A stretch of DNA of 64,000 bases from Megaleporinus macrocephalus (Eukaryota > Chordata > Actinopteri > Characiformes > Anostomidae), in the NCBI GenBank assembly GCA_021613375.1, contig CM038716.1, positions 13,779,774-13,843,773 on the forward strand, in the 5' to 3' direction. Under the pieces are notes generated by a model. That model worked only from the letters and a program-made list of their open reading frames with translations. It was not told the origin of the DNA and did no database searches. How positions within the stretch are numbered: position 1 is the first letter of the stretch; the number at the start of each line of letters is the position of its first letter. The position numbers were made by a program, and so were the translations under genes. This document shows positions 43,976 through 55,785 of the stretch, in pieces.

Positions 43976-44364
43976 CGGACCACTCATCCCGGTGATGCCA
44001 GACAGGCATGTGGGATGGAGGGGTCTTGTGGTCACCAGCGTGTCCGCTCTGACCGTTAGAGATTTTTTCAGCTTTAGCTGCTGAACGTCTGAATCTCTGC
44101 TGAGAACTGTTCCAATTTCTCTCTATACGTTTATAACAGTGTTTATAATCTCTCAGCAACGAGTCATAAACATGTGGAGAACTTCACACCAGCTCTGTCT
44201 CTGTTTCATGGCACGTATCTTCTATATGGACCAATCACAGGCTTCGTCACGTAGAGTTGGCAGGAGCGCAACATGGCAATCGAAGTTTCTCTGAGGTCGT
44301 TCACTTCATCCGCAATCATCTTACATTGTTCTCCGAAGCCAGGTGGACGTCATCACTGCAAGAT
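43976..44364. other. No feature recognised
   Basis: No recognised repeat or exon. Confidence 0.4.
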
Positions 44365-44785
44365 ATATGCTGAGCCCTTCTGCACACCATGCAAGAAGAA
44401 TACCAAGACTCCAAATGAGCAATAAACACTGTGAAGAACCAAGACCTCACCGGAAAGTACTACCTAAGAATCAAGATTTCTCCTTAAGCACATGTGGTAG
44501 AACCACTAAGAGGAACCAAGACTCAAAATGAAACACCTAACATAAGCAAGAAACACAGAGAGGAACCAAGCTTTCACATGAACAATCTCATTAAGCACAA
44601 GAAGAACCATTGAGAGGAACCAACAGGAAAAACTCCCTAGGAACATGAGGCAGAACCACTAAGATGAACCAAGACTCAAAAGGAGAAACTTCTCAAGGAC
44701 ATGAGGTAGAACCACTGAGAGGAACCAAGGCTCAAAATAAAGCACTTTCTAAGAGCATGAAGAAGAAACAGTGAACTGAGGAAAC
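44365..44785 (+). repeat. 56-bp-type degenerate array, copy 1
   Basis: Starts TATGCTGAGCCCTTCTGCAC. Units then contain GAACCACTGAGAGGAACCAA, GACTCAAAAGGAGAAACTTC and TCAAGGACATGAGGTAGAA. It is homologous to 45930-46435. Confidence 0.85.
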
Positions 44786-44814
44786 CCGTCCTCCTCTGAA
44801 CTGCTCTGTATAGG

Positions 44815-45256
44815 GAGTATATATACTCTATATGAAGAGTACATACACTCTGTATGGAGAGCATATACACTATATAGTGAGTATATACACTCTGTATGGA
44901 GAGCATATACACTCTGTATGGAGAGTATATACACTATATAGTGAGTATATACACTCTGTATGGAGAGCATATACACTCTGTATGGTGAGTATATACACTC
45001 TGTATGGAGAGTATATACACTCTCAATGGTGAGCATATACACTCTGTATGGTGAGTATATACACTGTATGGAGAGCATATTAACTCTGTATGGTGAGTAT
45101 ATACACTCTGTACGGAGAGTAAATACACTCTGTATGGAGAGCATATTAACTCTGTATGGTGAGTATATACACTCTGTATGGAGAGCATATACACTCTGTA
45201 TGGTGAGTATATACACTCCGTAGGGTGAGTATATACACTCTCAATGGTGAGTATAC
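44815..45256 (+). repeat. 22-bp minisatellite, array 1 (~20 units)
   Basis: The unit is GAGTATATACACTCTGTATG plus GT/GA. Frames stay open on both strands because the unit has few stops. Confidence 0.95.
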
Positions 45257-45929
45257 AGTGTACAGCAGTATGTAAAGATTACACAGGTCTGGGTTCGGTT
45301 CACACACTGGGAGGGATTACAGAGGCCAGATGCTCCTCTACTGTAGCTTGTTGACTCATCCCGCGTGATTGGCTGAACATAGAAGCTCGTATTCATATTC
45401 ATAAGCCGAGAGAAGAAATGATGAACACGTTCTATTCAGCAGAAATCCTATAATCTGCGCTGCTGGTTCACGGCGCATTAGTCCGATGTGAATAGGACTT
45501 CCTTCAGGATGCCGTGGATGCTCCTTCAATTCCGACGACCTGCAGAATTTTTTGACACTAAGTTCATTTGCATACCAAAAGATTCGTTTCAGCTCAATTG
45601 CTCAGCCACTGTTACCCACCTTTGTGCCTTTGTGTTCCTTTTAACCTCGTCCATTCATCCGCCAGCGCGTACGCTCACTTCAGAAGCCCCTACCGTATGT
45701 ACGATCCCATTAACTTCAGCCCGCGCTCGTCTTCATCAAATCAAATCTAAACCTCACGCCACTCTGGATGCCATGCATTCCGGTCCACAGGCTCGTCTCT
45801 GACTCATCTCTGGTCCCTCTTCCGTTCCTCCAGCTTCATCTTCCAAGCCGTGCCCACACATGCCTCCGTCTACGGCGAGTGGTTCTTCCACGAGGGCTTC
45901 ATCGCAAGTGCCTTTCCCTCGATGGGGTT
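45257..45929. other. Unique spacer, no gene recognised
   Basis: A 104-codon plus frame (45488-45802) has no domain I recognise. The spacer separates the two copies of the composite repeat. Confidence 0.4.
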
Positions 45930-46435
45930 AAATATGCTGAGCCCTCCTGCACACCATGGAAGAAGAACAGCAAGACTCCAAATGGAGCACTTTCTAAGAA
46001 CATGAGCAAGAAACACTGTGAGGAACCAAGACTTCAAAAGAAAAGTACTACCTAAGAAAATGAAAGAGAACCACTGAGAGGAACCGAGACTCAAAAGGAG
46101 AAACGTCTCAAGGACATGTGGTAGAACCACTGGGAGGAACCAAGATTTAAAAGGAGAAACTTCTCAAGGACATGTAGTAGAACCACTGAGAGGAACCAAG
46201 ACTCAAAAGTAGAAACTTCTCAAGGACATGAGGTAGAACTACTGAGAGAAACCAAGACTCAAAAGGAGAAACTTCTCAAGGACATGAGGTAGAACTACTG
46301 AGAGAAACCAAGACTCAAAAGGAGAAACTTCTCAAGGACATGAGGTAGAACCACTGAGAGGAACCGAAGCTCAAAATAAAGCACTTTCTAAGAGCATGAA
46401 GAAGAAACAGTGAACCGAGGGAACCTGTCCTCCTC
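45930..46435 (+). repeat. 56-bp array, copy 2
   Basis: Begins TATGCTGAGCCCTCCTGCAC, then exact 56-bp periodicity (ACTCAAAAG at 46201, 46257, 46313) with AGAAACTTCTCAAGGACATG. It shares the order of copy 1 at 44365-44785 but is more regular. Confidence 0.92.
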
Positions 46436-46444
46436 TAAACTGCT

Positions 46445-48004
46445 CTGTATGGCGAGTATATATACTCTGTATTGCGAGTATATATAAACTCTATATGGCG
46501 AGTATATACACTTCATATAGTGAGTATATATACTTTGTATGTTGAGTACATATGCTTTGTATGGCGAGTATATACACTCTGTATGGTGAGTATATACACT
46601 CTGTATGGTGAGTATATACGCTCTGTTTGGTAAGTATATACACTCTGTATGGTGAGTATATACACTCTGTATGGTGAGTATATACACTCTGTATGGTAAG
46701 TATATACACTCTGTATGGTGAGTATATACACTTTGTACGGTGAGTATATATACTTTGTATGTTGAGTACATATGCTTTGTATGGCGAGTATATACACTCT
46801 GTATGGTGAGTATATACACTCTGTATGGTGAGTATATACACTCTGTATGGTGAGTATATATACTCTGTATGGTGAGTATATATACTCTGTATGGCGAGTA
46901 TATACGCTCTGTATGGTAAGTATATACACTCTGTATGGTGAGTATATACACTTTGTACGGTGAGTATATACACTCTGTATGGTGAGTATATACACTCTAT
47001 GGTGAGTACATACACTTTGTACCGTGAGTATATACACTCTGTATGGTGAGTATATACACTCTGTATGGCAAATATATACACTCTGTATGGTGAGTATATA
47101 CACTCTGTATGGCAAATATATACACTCTGTATGGTGAGTATATACACTCTGTACGGTGAGTATATACACTCTGTATGGTGAGTATATACACTTCATATGG
47201 TAAGTATATACACTCTGTATGGTGAGTATATACGCTCTGTTTGGTAAGTATATACACTCTGTATGGTGAGTATATACACTCTGTATGGTGAGTATATACA
47301 CTCTGTATGGTAAGTATATACACTCTGTATGGTGAGTATATACACTTTGTACGGTGAGTATATATACTTTGTATGTTGAGTACATATGCTTTGTATGGCG
47401 AGTATATACACTCTGTATGGTGAGTATATACACTCTGTATGGTGAGTATATACACTCTGTATGGTGAGTATATATACTCTGTATGGTGAGTATATATACT
47501 CTGTATGGCGAGTATATACGCTCTGTATGGTAAGTATATACACTCTGTATGGTGAGTATATACACTTTGTACGGTGAGTATATACACTCTGTATGGTGAG
47601 TATATACACTCTATGGTGAGTACATACACTTTGTACCGTGAGTATATACACTCTGTATGGTGAGTATATACACTCTGTATGGCAAATATATACACTCTGT
47701 ATGGTGAGTATATACACTCTGTATGGCAAATATATACACTCTGTATGGTGAGTATATACACTCTGTATGGTGAGTATATACACTCTGTATGGTGAGTATA
47801 TACACTTCATATGGTAAGTATATACACTCTGTATGGTGAGTATATACACTCTGTATGGTGAGTATATACACTCTGTATGGTGAGTATATACACTCTGTAT
47901 GGTGAGTATATACACTCTGTATGGTGAGTATATACACTCTGTATGGTGAGTATATATATTCTGTATGGTGAGTATATACACTCTGTATGGCGAGTATATA
48001 TATT
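46445..48004 (+). repeat. 22-bp minisatellite, array 2 (~70 units)
   Basis: Same unit as array 1. A higher-order duplication of about 614 bp is visible: CTTTGTATGTTGAGTACATA occurs at about 46751 and 47365. Each unit carries GGTGAGTATA or GGTAAGTATA. Frames of up to 350 codons (YTHHTECIYSPYRVYILTIQ repeats on minus) are by-products. Confidence 0.96.
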
Positions 48005-48710
48005 CTTGCGTCCGGCCTCATAATGATAGCAGTAGATCAGGATATTGGAGACGGTGGTTTATAGGTATTCCCGTTACGGCGCTGTGTTGGAAACCGTGAT
48101 GCCGCCCAAGGACTGTTCTGGGATCGCTCGTGAACGCTGATGCGTAATTGTGATAAACCGTGCACGGATGATTCCACCGATAGCGGAACTCCCTGCGACG
48201 CCTGATAAGGTCATTTGAATAATCGTAATTCAAACTTACTGGCTTTTACGCTCCGACCATGACGGACAGTAAAATATTCCATTCCGGGAAGAAGTCGCAC
48301 CGCATGACCTGCGGTTTTATCTTTTATTATTTCTTTTTCACGCGAGCCTCGAAGCTACAGACGTGCTTCTGAAGAGAGGAGCGGAGGCTCACTGATCTGG
48401 AGGAGTCGGCTTATTTAAAGCAATGTTCAGTCGCCATGGGAGAAAGAAAGGAGACTGGGATGGAATGGGAAACAGCAGGTCCCTTCGGAATAATGTCAGT
48501 CACACCTGAGAAGAGAGACGGGAATCTCAAGTAGAGCCCGTACAGAGCCTCGCTGGTCCATTCCTCAAGAGCTTGGCCATCTCCATTGTCCCCTCCTTCG
48601 TTTAAGAAAGATGGGGTGCACTATGGACCAGTTACCAGTTCATCACATGGCCATCATAATCACTCACGCACACTCTCATACCAACAGGCAGTTTAGAGTG
48701 AGTACAGAGC
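48005..48710. other. Unique stretch, no gene recognised
   Basis: Non-repetitive sequence between two large arrays. No convincing exon. Confidence 0.4.
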
Positions 48711-51700
48711 GGTTCGTACGGTGGTGTAGTGGTAAGTATGGTGGTGTAGTGGTCAGTACGCTGGTGTAGTGGTCAGTGCGCTGGTGTAGTGGTTAGTAAG
48801 GTGGTGTAGTGGTTAGTACGGTGGTGTAGTGGTTAGTACGGTGGTGTAGTGGTCAGTATGGTGGTGTAGTGGTTAGTATGGTGGTGTAGTGTTTAGTTTG
48901 GTGGTGTAGTGGTTACTATGGTGGTGTAGTGGTCAGTACGGTGGTGTAGTGGTTAGTATGGTGGTGCGGTGGTTAGTACGGTGGTGTGGTGGTTAGTACG
49001 GTGGTGTAATGGTCAGTACGGTGGTGTAGTGGTTAGTACGGTGGTGTAGTGGTTAGTATGGTGGTGTAGTGGTCAGTATGGTGGTGTAGTGGTCAGTATG
49101 GTGGTGTAGTGGTTAGTACGGTGGTGTAGTGGTTAGTACGGTGGTGTAGTGGTCAGTATGGTGGTGTAGTGGTCAGTATGGTGGTGTAGTGGTTAGTATG
49201 GTGGTGTAGTGGTCAGTATGGTGGTGTAGTGGCTAGTATGGTGGTATAGTGGTCAGTATGGTGGTGTAGTGGTTAGTATGGTGGTGTAGTGGTCAGTATG
49301 GTGGTGTAGTGGTTAGTATGGTGGTGTAGTGGTTAGTATGGTGGTGTAGTGGTTAGTATGGTGGTGTAGTGGTCAGTATGTTGGTGTAGTGGTCAGTATG
49401 GTGGTGTAGTGGTTAGTATGGTGGTGTAGTGGTCAGTATGGTGGTGTAGTGGTCAGTATGGTGGTGTAGTGGCTAGTATGGTGGTGTAGTGGTTAGTATG
49501 GTGGTGTAGTGGTTAGTATGGTGGTGTAGTGGTCAGTACGGTGGTGTAGTGGTTAGTACGGTGGTGTAGTGGTTAGTACGGTGGTGTAGTGGTTAGTATG
49601 GTGGTGTAGTGGTTAGTATGGTTTTGTAGTGGTCAATATGGTGGTGTAGTGGTTAATATGGTGGTGTAGTGGTTCGTACGGTGGTGTAGTGGTAAGTATG
49701 GTGGTGTAGTGGTCAGTACGCTGGTGTAGTGGTCAGTGCGCTGGTGTAGTGGTTAGTAAGGTGGTGTAGTGGTTAGTACGGTGGTGTAGTGGTTAGTACG
49801 GTGGTGTAGTGGTAAGTATGGTGGTGTAGTGGTTAGTATGGTGGTGTAGTGTTTAGTTTGGTGGTGTATTGGTTACTATGGTGGTGTAGTGGTCAGTATG
49901 GTGGTGTAGTGGTTAGTACGGTGGTGCGGTGGTTAGTACGGTGGTGTGGTGGTTAGTACGGTGGTGTGGTGGTCAGTACGGTGGTGTGGTGGTTAGTACG
50001 GTGGTGTAGTGGTTAGTACGGTGGTGTAGTGGTTAGTACGGTGGTGTAGTGGTTAGTACGGTGGTGTAGTGGTTAGTATGGTGGTGTAGTCGTCAGTACG
50101 GTGGTGTAATGGTCAGTACGGTGGTGTAGTGGTTAGTACGGTGGTGTAGTGGTTAGTATGGTGGTGTAGTGGTTAGTATGGTGGTGTAGTGGTCAGTATG
50201 GTGGTGTAGTGGTCAGTATGGTGGTGTAGTGGTTAGTACGGTGGTGTAGTGGTTAGTACGGTGGTGTAGTGGTTAGTATGGTGGTGTAGTGGTTAGTACG
50301 GTGGTGTAGTGGTTAGTACGGTGGTGTAGTGGTTAGTACGGTGGTGTAATGGTCAGTACGGTGGTGTAGTGGTTAGTATGGTGGTGTAGTGGTTAGTACG
50401 GTGGTGTAGTGGTTAGTACGGTGGTGTAGTGGTTAGTATGGTGGTGTAGTGGTCAGTATGGTGGTGTAGTGGTTAGTACGGTGGTGTAGTGGTTAGTACG
50501 GTGGTGTAGTGGTTAGTACGGTGGTGTAGTGGTTAGTACGGTGGTGTAATGGTCAGTACGGTGGTGTAGTGGTTAGTACGGTGGTGTAGTGGTTAGTATG
50601 GTGGTGTAGTGGTCAGTATGGTGGTGTAGTGGTCAGTATGGTGGTGTAGTGGTTAGTACGGTGGTGTAGTGGTTAGTACGGTGGTGTAGTGGTCAGTTTG
50701 GTGGTGTAGTGGTCAGTATGGTGGTGTAGTGGTTAGTATGGTGGTGTAGTGGTCAGTATGGTGGTGTAGTGGTTAGTATGGTGGTGTAGTGGTTAGTATG
50801 GTGGTGTAGTGGTTAGTATGGTGGTGTAGTGGTCAGTATGTTGGTGTAGTGGTCAGTATGGTGGTGTAGTGGTTAGTATGGTGGTGTAGTGGTCAGTATG
50901 GTGGTGTAGTGGTCAGTATGGTGGTGTAGTGGCTAGTATGGTGGTGTAGTGGTTAGTATGGTGGTGTAGTGGTTAGTATGGTGGTGTAGTGGTTAGTATG
51001 GTGGTGTAGTGGTCAGTACGGTGGTGTAGTGGTTAGTACGGTGGTGTAGTGGTTAGTACGGTGGTGTAGTGGTTAGTATGGTGGTGTAGTGGTTAGTATG
51101 GTTTTGTAGTGGTCAATATGGTGGTGTAGTGGTTAATATGGTGGTGTAGTGGTTCGTACGGTGGTGTAGTGGTAAGTATGGTGGTGTAGTGGTCAGTACG
51201 CTGGTGTAGTGGTCAGTGCGCTGGTGTAGTGGTTAGTAAGGTGGTGTAGTGGTTAGTACGGTGGTGTAGTGGTTAGTACGGTGGTGTAGTGGTAAGTATG
51301 GTGGTGTAGTGGTTAGTATGGTGGTGTAGTGTTTAGTTTGGTGGTGTATTGGTTACTATGGTGGTGTAGTGGTCAGTATGGTGGTGTAGTGGTTAGTACG
51401 GTGGTGCGGTGGTTAGTACGGTGGTGTGGTGGTTAGTACGGTGGTGTGGTGGTCAGTACGGTGTTGTGGTGGTTAGTACGGTGGTGTAGTGGTTAGTACG
51501 GTGGTGTAGTGGTTAGTACGATGGTGTAGTGGTTAGTACGGTGGTGTAGTGGTTAGTACGGTGGTGTAGTGGTTAGTACGGTGGTGTAGTGGTTAGTATG
51601 GTGGTGTAGTCGTCAGTACGGTGGTGTAATGGTCAGTACGGTGGTGTAGTGGTTAGTACGGTGGTGTAGTGGTTAGTATGGTGGTGTAGTGGTTAGTATG

Positions 51701-52246
51701 GTGGTGTAGTGGTCAGTATGGTGGTGTAGTGGTCAGTATGGTGGTGTAGTGGTTAGTACGGTGGTGTAGTGGTTAGTACGGTGGTGTAGTGGTTAGTACG
51801 GTGGTGTAGTGGTTAGTACGGTGGTGTAGTGGTTAGTATGGTGGTGTAGTGGTCAGTATGGTGGTGTAGTGGTTAGTACGGTGGTGTAGTGGTTAGTACG
51901 GTGGTGTAGTGTTTAGTACGGTGGTGTAGTGGTTAGTATGGTGGTGTAGTGGTCAGTATGGTGGTGTAGTGGTTAGTACGGTGGTGTAGTGGTTAGTACG
52001 GTGGTGTAGTTGTTAGTACGGTGGTGTAGTGGTTAGTACGGTGGTGTAGTGGTTAGTACGGTGGTGTAGTGGTTAGTACGGTGGTGTAGTGGTTAGTATG
52101 GTGGTGTAGTGGTCAGTATGGTGGTGTAGTGGTCAGTATGATGGTGTAGTGGTCAGTATGGTGGTGTAGTGGTTAGTATGGTGGTGTAGTGGTCAGTATG
52201 GTGGTGTAGTGGTTAGTACGGTGGTGTAGTGGTTAGTACGGTGGTA
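48711..52246 (+). repeat. 20-bp minisatellite, ~177 units, tRNA D-arm/A-box-like
   Basis: The unit is GTGGTGTAGTGGTTAGTACG, with TTAG/TCAG and ACG/ATG variants. It contains TGGTGTAGTGG, an exact match to the RNA polymerase III A-box consensus TRGYNNANNGG, and GTGTAGTGGTTAGTAC resembles the D-arm of tRNA(His)/(Val). The 20-bp phase is strict over 3.5 kb. Rare variants reveal larger duplications: GGTTCGTACG at 48711, 49671 and 51151. Confidence 0.96.
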
Positions 52247-52919
52247 AAATACAGTGGGAAATATTTCTGGTTCTATTGACTAACATTGAAGGTAAAGACG
52301 GTTTTCGTCCTCTCTCGTAAAGCTGCAGTTTGGGAGGTTCTTGTTTTTCTTATTTTGAATATGTTTGGTTGGTGTCTGTGGACCACCGCGGTACGTTCTT
52401 CACCAGAAGATCACAGTAAAATGGAAATGCATTATATCCTCTTCCTGACAGTGAGCAGATCAGCCATAGCCGAGTCACGGCGAGTGAAAGAGGCCAGTAA
52501 TAGAGCAGCACTTACTGTCGAGCTCTTCAGAAACATCAGACAATGAGGCCGAGCCTTCTGTCAAAGATCCAGCAGCTCCAGCCCCTGACGCATCGCGCAG
52601 AAGTGGGAGAACAATCCGGCCGAACAATGGAGAGGAACTGGTGAGGCTGGTGAAAAGAAACTTCTAAAGAACGTCAAAAGGAACAGGCTTGCATTGTGTC
52701 GAGGTTGAAGGCAGTTCGCTGTTGCTCTTTAACGATTCTCATTCAGAGATATAGAGATGTAGCTCAGAATTCTTATATTCTCTCCTTCTCAGCTGTAGAT
52801 GGTGTTGAGGTTGAATACTTAAGTCATTGGCACATCTAAGAGGGTCTCTATGATGGACCTCTCAGAAAATCTGCCCCTGTTATACATAGACAATTAAATT
52901 CAAATCTCAATTCCAAGAA
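52247..52919. other. Unique stretch, no gene recognised
   Basis: An 86-codon frame at 52286-52546 starts at a non-ATG codon and shows no domain. Confidence 0.4.
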
Positions 52920-53550
52920 AAGAATTGGGGCGGTGACGCTTCCGTGTTCTTCTCCCACTTCAATCTCGGCCACAAACTACAATTCTCATAATGAACCTCA
53001 TGACCACATGCCTGGTTTCATCCAGTCATATGTCTTGAATTCAAATTCAAGTATATAAATATATTTAGTTCCACTCTGTTTGATCTTTGGTTGGCTCTTA
53101 GTTTTTGTCTCTTGGTTTATAGTTACTTGTTGGTTTGTTAATTAGGGCGGCCGCGCTTTCAGGAGGTTCTCCTCCCACTTCCATCTCAGCAACAAACTAC
53201 AATTCCCATGATGCACTAACGATCACAGGTTGTATGCAATCATATAATCATATAAATATCAATCGTATAAATCTTAACTCTAAGAAAAAGATTGGGGTGG
53301 TCATGCTTCCGGGTTCTCCTCCCGCTTCCATCTCATCTACTGGACCTCATGACCAAATGCCTGGTTTCATCCAATCACATGTCTTGAATTCAAATTTTCG
53401 TCACATGTTGTTTATTATATTACTTTTATTTTATTATATTACTATATGTAATAAAATAAAAGTACCTCCATCTCCATCTCAGCCACAAACTACAATTGCC
53501 ATGATGCACCTCATGACCACAGGTTTTATGCAATCATATATATCTAACTA
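52920..53550 (+). repeat. 3-4 copies of a ~100-150-bp repeat with ACTACAATTCCC motif
   Basis: CACAAACTACAATTCTCATA (52971), CAACAAACTACAATTCCCAT (53190) and CACAAACTACAATTGCCATG (53484) are each preceded by CTTCCATCTC/CAATCTC. The first and third are followed by CATGACCAC and all three copies by GGTTTCATCCA/TATGCAATCATA-type ends. A fourth, partial copy lies at 53310-53400. Confidence 0.8.
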
Positions 53551-54235
53551 TGTGTCCCACTCTGTATGATCTTGGCTTGGTTCTTGGTTTATGGTCACTG
53601 ATTGGTTGTTCTGGCGTTGTTCTTCTGCTCTGGTTATGTGATCTCAGTATTTATTTGATAATCAAAACTAGTTCATCTCTTAGTTTTTCCATGGTCTAGT
53701 TTGTGAGTCTATATACTGTTACAAGTACATAGTCAGTAAGTTTTGGAAACATTACAAAACCCCAGTAAAACCCCATGTTTTGCCTTATAACATAATTTTC
53801 TTCTTCCTATTAAACAATATTATTGTTATTTTTTATTATTTTCTATGCTTTTAATAAATATATTTCATCATAAATTTGATACCTGCAGCAAGATGTTGGG
53901 TTAGGAGCATTCTTACTACTGCGTTACATCACTTTTCCTTTTGAAAACACTCAATAATCATTTGGGGACTGAAGCTACCAGTAGTTTCAGTTTTGAAAGC
54001 AGATTTTTTTCCATTCCAAGTCTTCAGCTGTGCAACGGTGCACCTTCAGTTCTATGCTTCATAAGGCACCACCAGGTTTTGATGAGAGACAGGTCTGCGC
54101 TCGGTACTGTTCGGTACAGGTGCCTTGTGAACACTGTGAATGTGAAAAGTTTTACAGCTTAAAGCATTTCAAAATAAACTGAAATTATCAACAGATTCTA
54201 AAGAAATAGCAGTATTGATGATGTTTCAAGGACTT
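53551..54235. other. No feature recognised
   Basis: AT-rich unique sequence. No exon recognised. Confidence 0.4.
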
Positions 54236-54239
54236 TTAG

Positions 54240-55785
54240 TCACTGTAGTACCACTTTGTACCTGAAGAGGTGATAGTGAGTAACTGTAGTACCACTTTGT
54301 ACCTGAAGAGGTGATAGTGAGTAATTGTAGTACCACTTTGTACCTGGAAGGGTGATAGTGAGTAACTGTAGTACCACTTTGTACCTGAAGAGGTGATAGT
54401 GAGTAACTGTAGTACCACTTTGTACCTGAAGAGGTGATAGTGAGTAACTGTAGTACCACTTTGTACCTGAAGAGGTGATAGTAAGTGACTGTAATACCAC
54501 TTTGTACCTGAAGAGGTGATAGTGAGTCACTGTAGTACCACTTTGTACCTGAAGAGGTGATAGTGAGTAACTGTAGTACCACTTTGTACCCGAAGAAGTG
54601 ATAGTGAGTAACTGTAGTACCATTTTGTACCTGAAGAGGTGATAGTGAGTAACTGTAGTACCACTTTGCACCCGAAGAGGTGATAGTGAGTCACTGTAGT
54701 ACCACTTTGTAACTGAAGAGGTGATAGTGAGTCACTGTAGTACCACTTTGTACCTGGAGAGGTGATAGTGAGTCACTGTAGTACCACTTTGTACCCGAAG
54801 AGGTGATAGTGAGTAACTGCAGTACCACTTTGTACCTGAAGAGGTGATAGTGAGTCACTGTAGTACCACTTTGTACCTGAAGAGGTGATAGTGAGTAACT
54901 GTAGTACCACTTTGTACCTGAAGAGGTGATAGTGAGTCACTGTAGTACCACTTTGTACCTGAAGAGGTGATAGTGAGTCACTGTAGTACCACTTTGTACC
55001 TGAAGAGGTGATAGTGAGTAACTGTAGTACCACTTTGTACCTGAAGAGGTGATAGTGAGTAACTGTAGTACCACTTTGTACCTGAAGAGGTGATAGTAAG
55101 TGACTGTAATACCACTTTGTACCTGAAGAGGTGATAGTGAGTCACTGTAGTACCACTTTGTACCTGAAGAGGTGATAGTGAGTAACTGTAGTACCACTTT
55201 GTACCCGAAGAAGTGATAGTGAGTAACTGTAGTACCATTTTGTACCTGAAGAGGTGATAGTGAGTAACTGTAGTACCACTTTGCACCCGAAGAGGTGATA
55301 GTGAGTCACTGTAGTACCACTTTGTAACTGAAGAGGTGATAGTGAGTCACTGTAGTACCACTTTGTACCTGGAGAGGTGATAGTGAGTCACTGTAGTACC
55401 ACTTTGTACCCGAAGAGGTGATAGTGAGTAACTGCAGTACCACTTTGTACCTGAAGAGGTGATAGTGAGTCACTGTAGTACCACTTTGTACCTGAAGAGG
55501 TGATAGTGAGTAACTGTAGTACCACTTTGTACCTGAAGAGGTGATAGTGAGTCACTGTAGTACCACTTTGTACCTGAAGAGGTGATAGTGAGTCACTGTA
55601 GTACCACTTTGTACCTGAAGAGGTGATAGTGAGTCACTGTAGTACCACTTTGTACCTGAAGAGGTGATAGTGAGTTACTGTAGTACCACTTTGTACCTGA
55701 AGAGATGATAGTGAGTCACTGTAGTACCACTTTGTACCTGAAGAGATGATAGTGAGTCACTGTAGTACCACTTTGTACCTGGAGA
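54240..55785 (+). repeat. 41-bp minisatellite, ~38 units
   Basis: The unit contains GTAGTACCACTTTGTACCTG, AAGAGGTGATAGTGAGT and AACT/CACT. A 615-bp (15-unit) duplication is visible from the rare variant GTAAGTGACTGTAATACC at 54481 and 55096. Minus-strand frames are by-products. Confidence 0.96.

Noticed and set aside
45488..45802. 104-codon plus-strand frame as a gene
   Set aside because: No recognisable domain, no splice or promoter context, and overlapping open frames.
46388..48021. Minus-strand frames up to 350 codons of YTHHTECIYSPYRVYILTIQ type
   Set aside because: Translations of the 22-bp minisatellite; three overlapping frames are all open, as expected for a stop-poor repeat.
48711..52246. 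Cluster of tRNA genes
   Set aside because: Only the A-box/D-arm part is present in each 20-bp unit; there is no anticodon arm, no B box at the right distance and no T terminator.
54226..55286. Minus-strand frames with SYSLSPLQVQSGTTVTHYHL repeats
   Set aside because: Artefacts of the 41-bp minisatellite.
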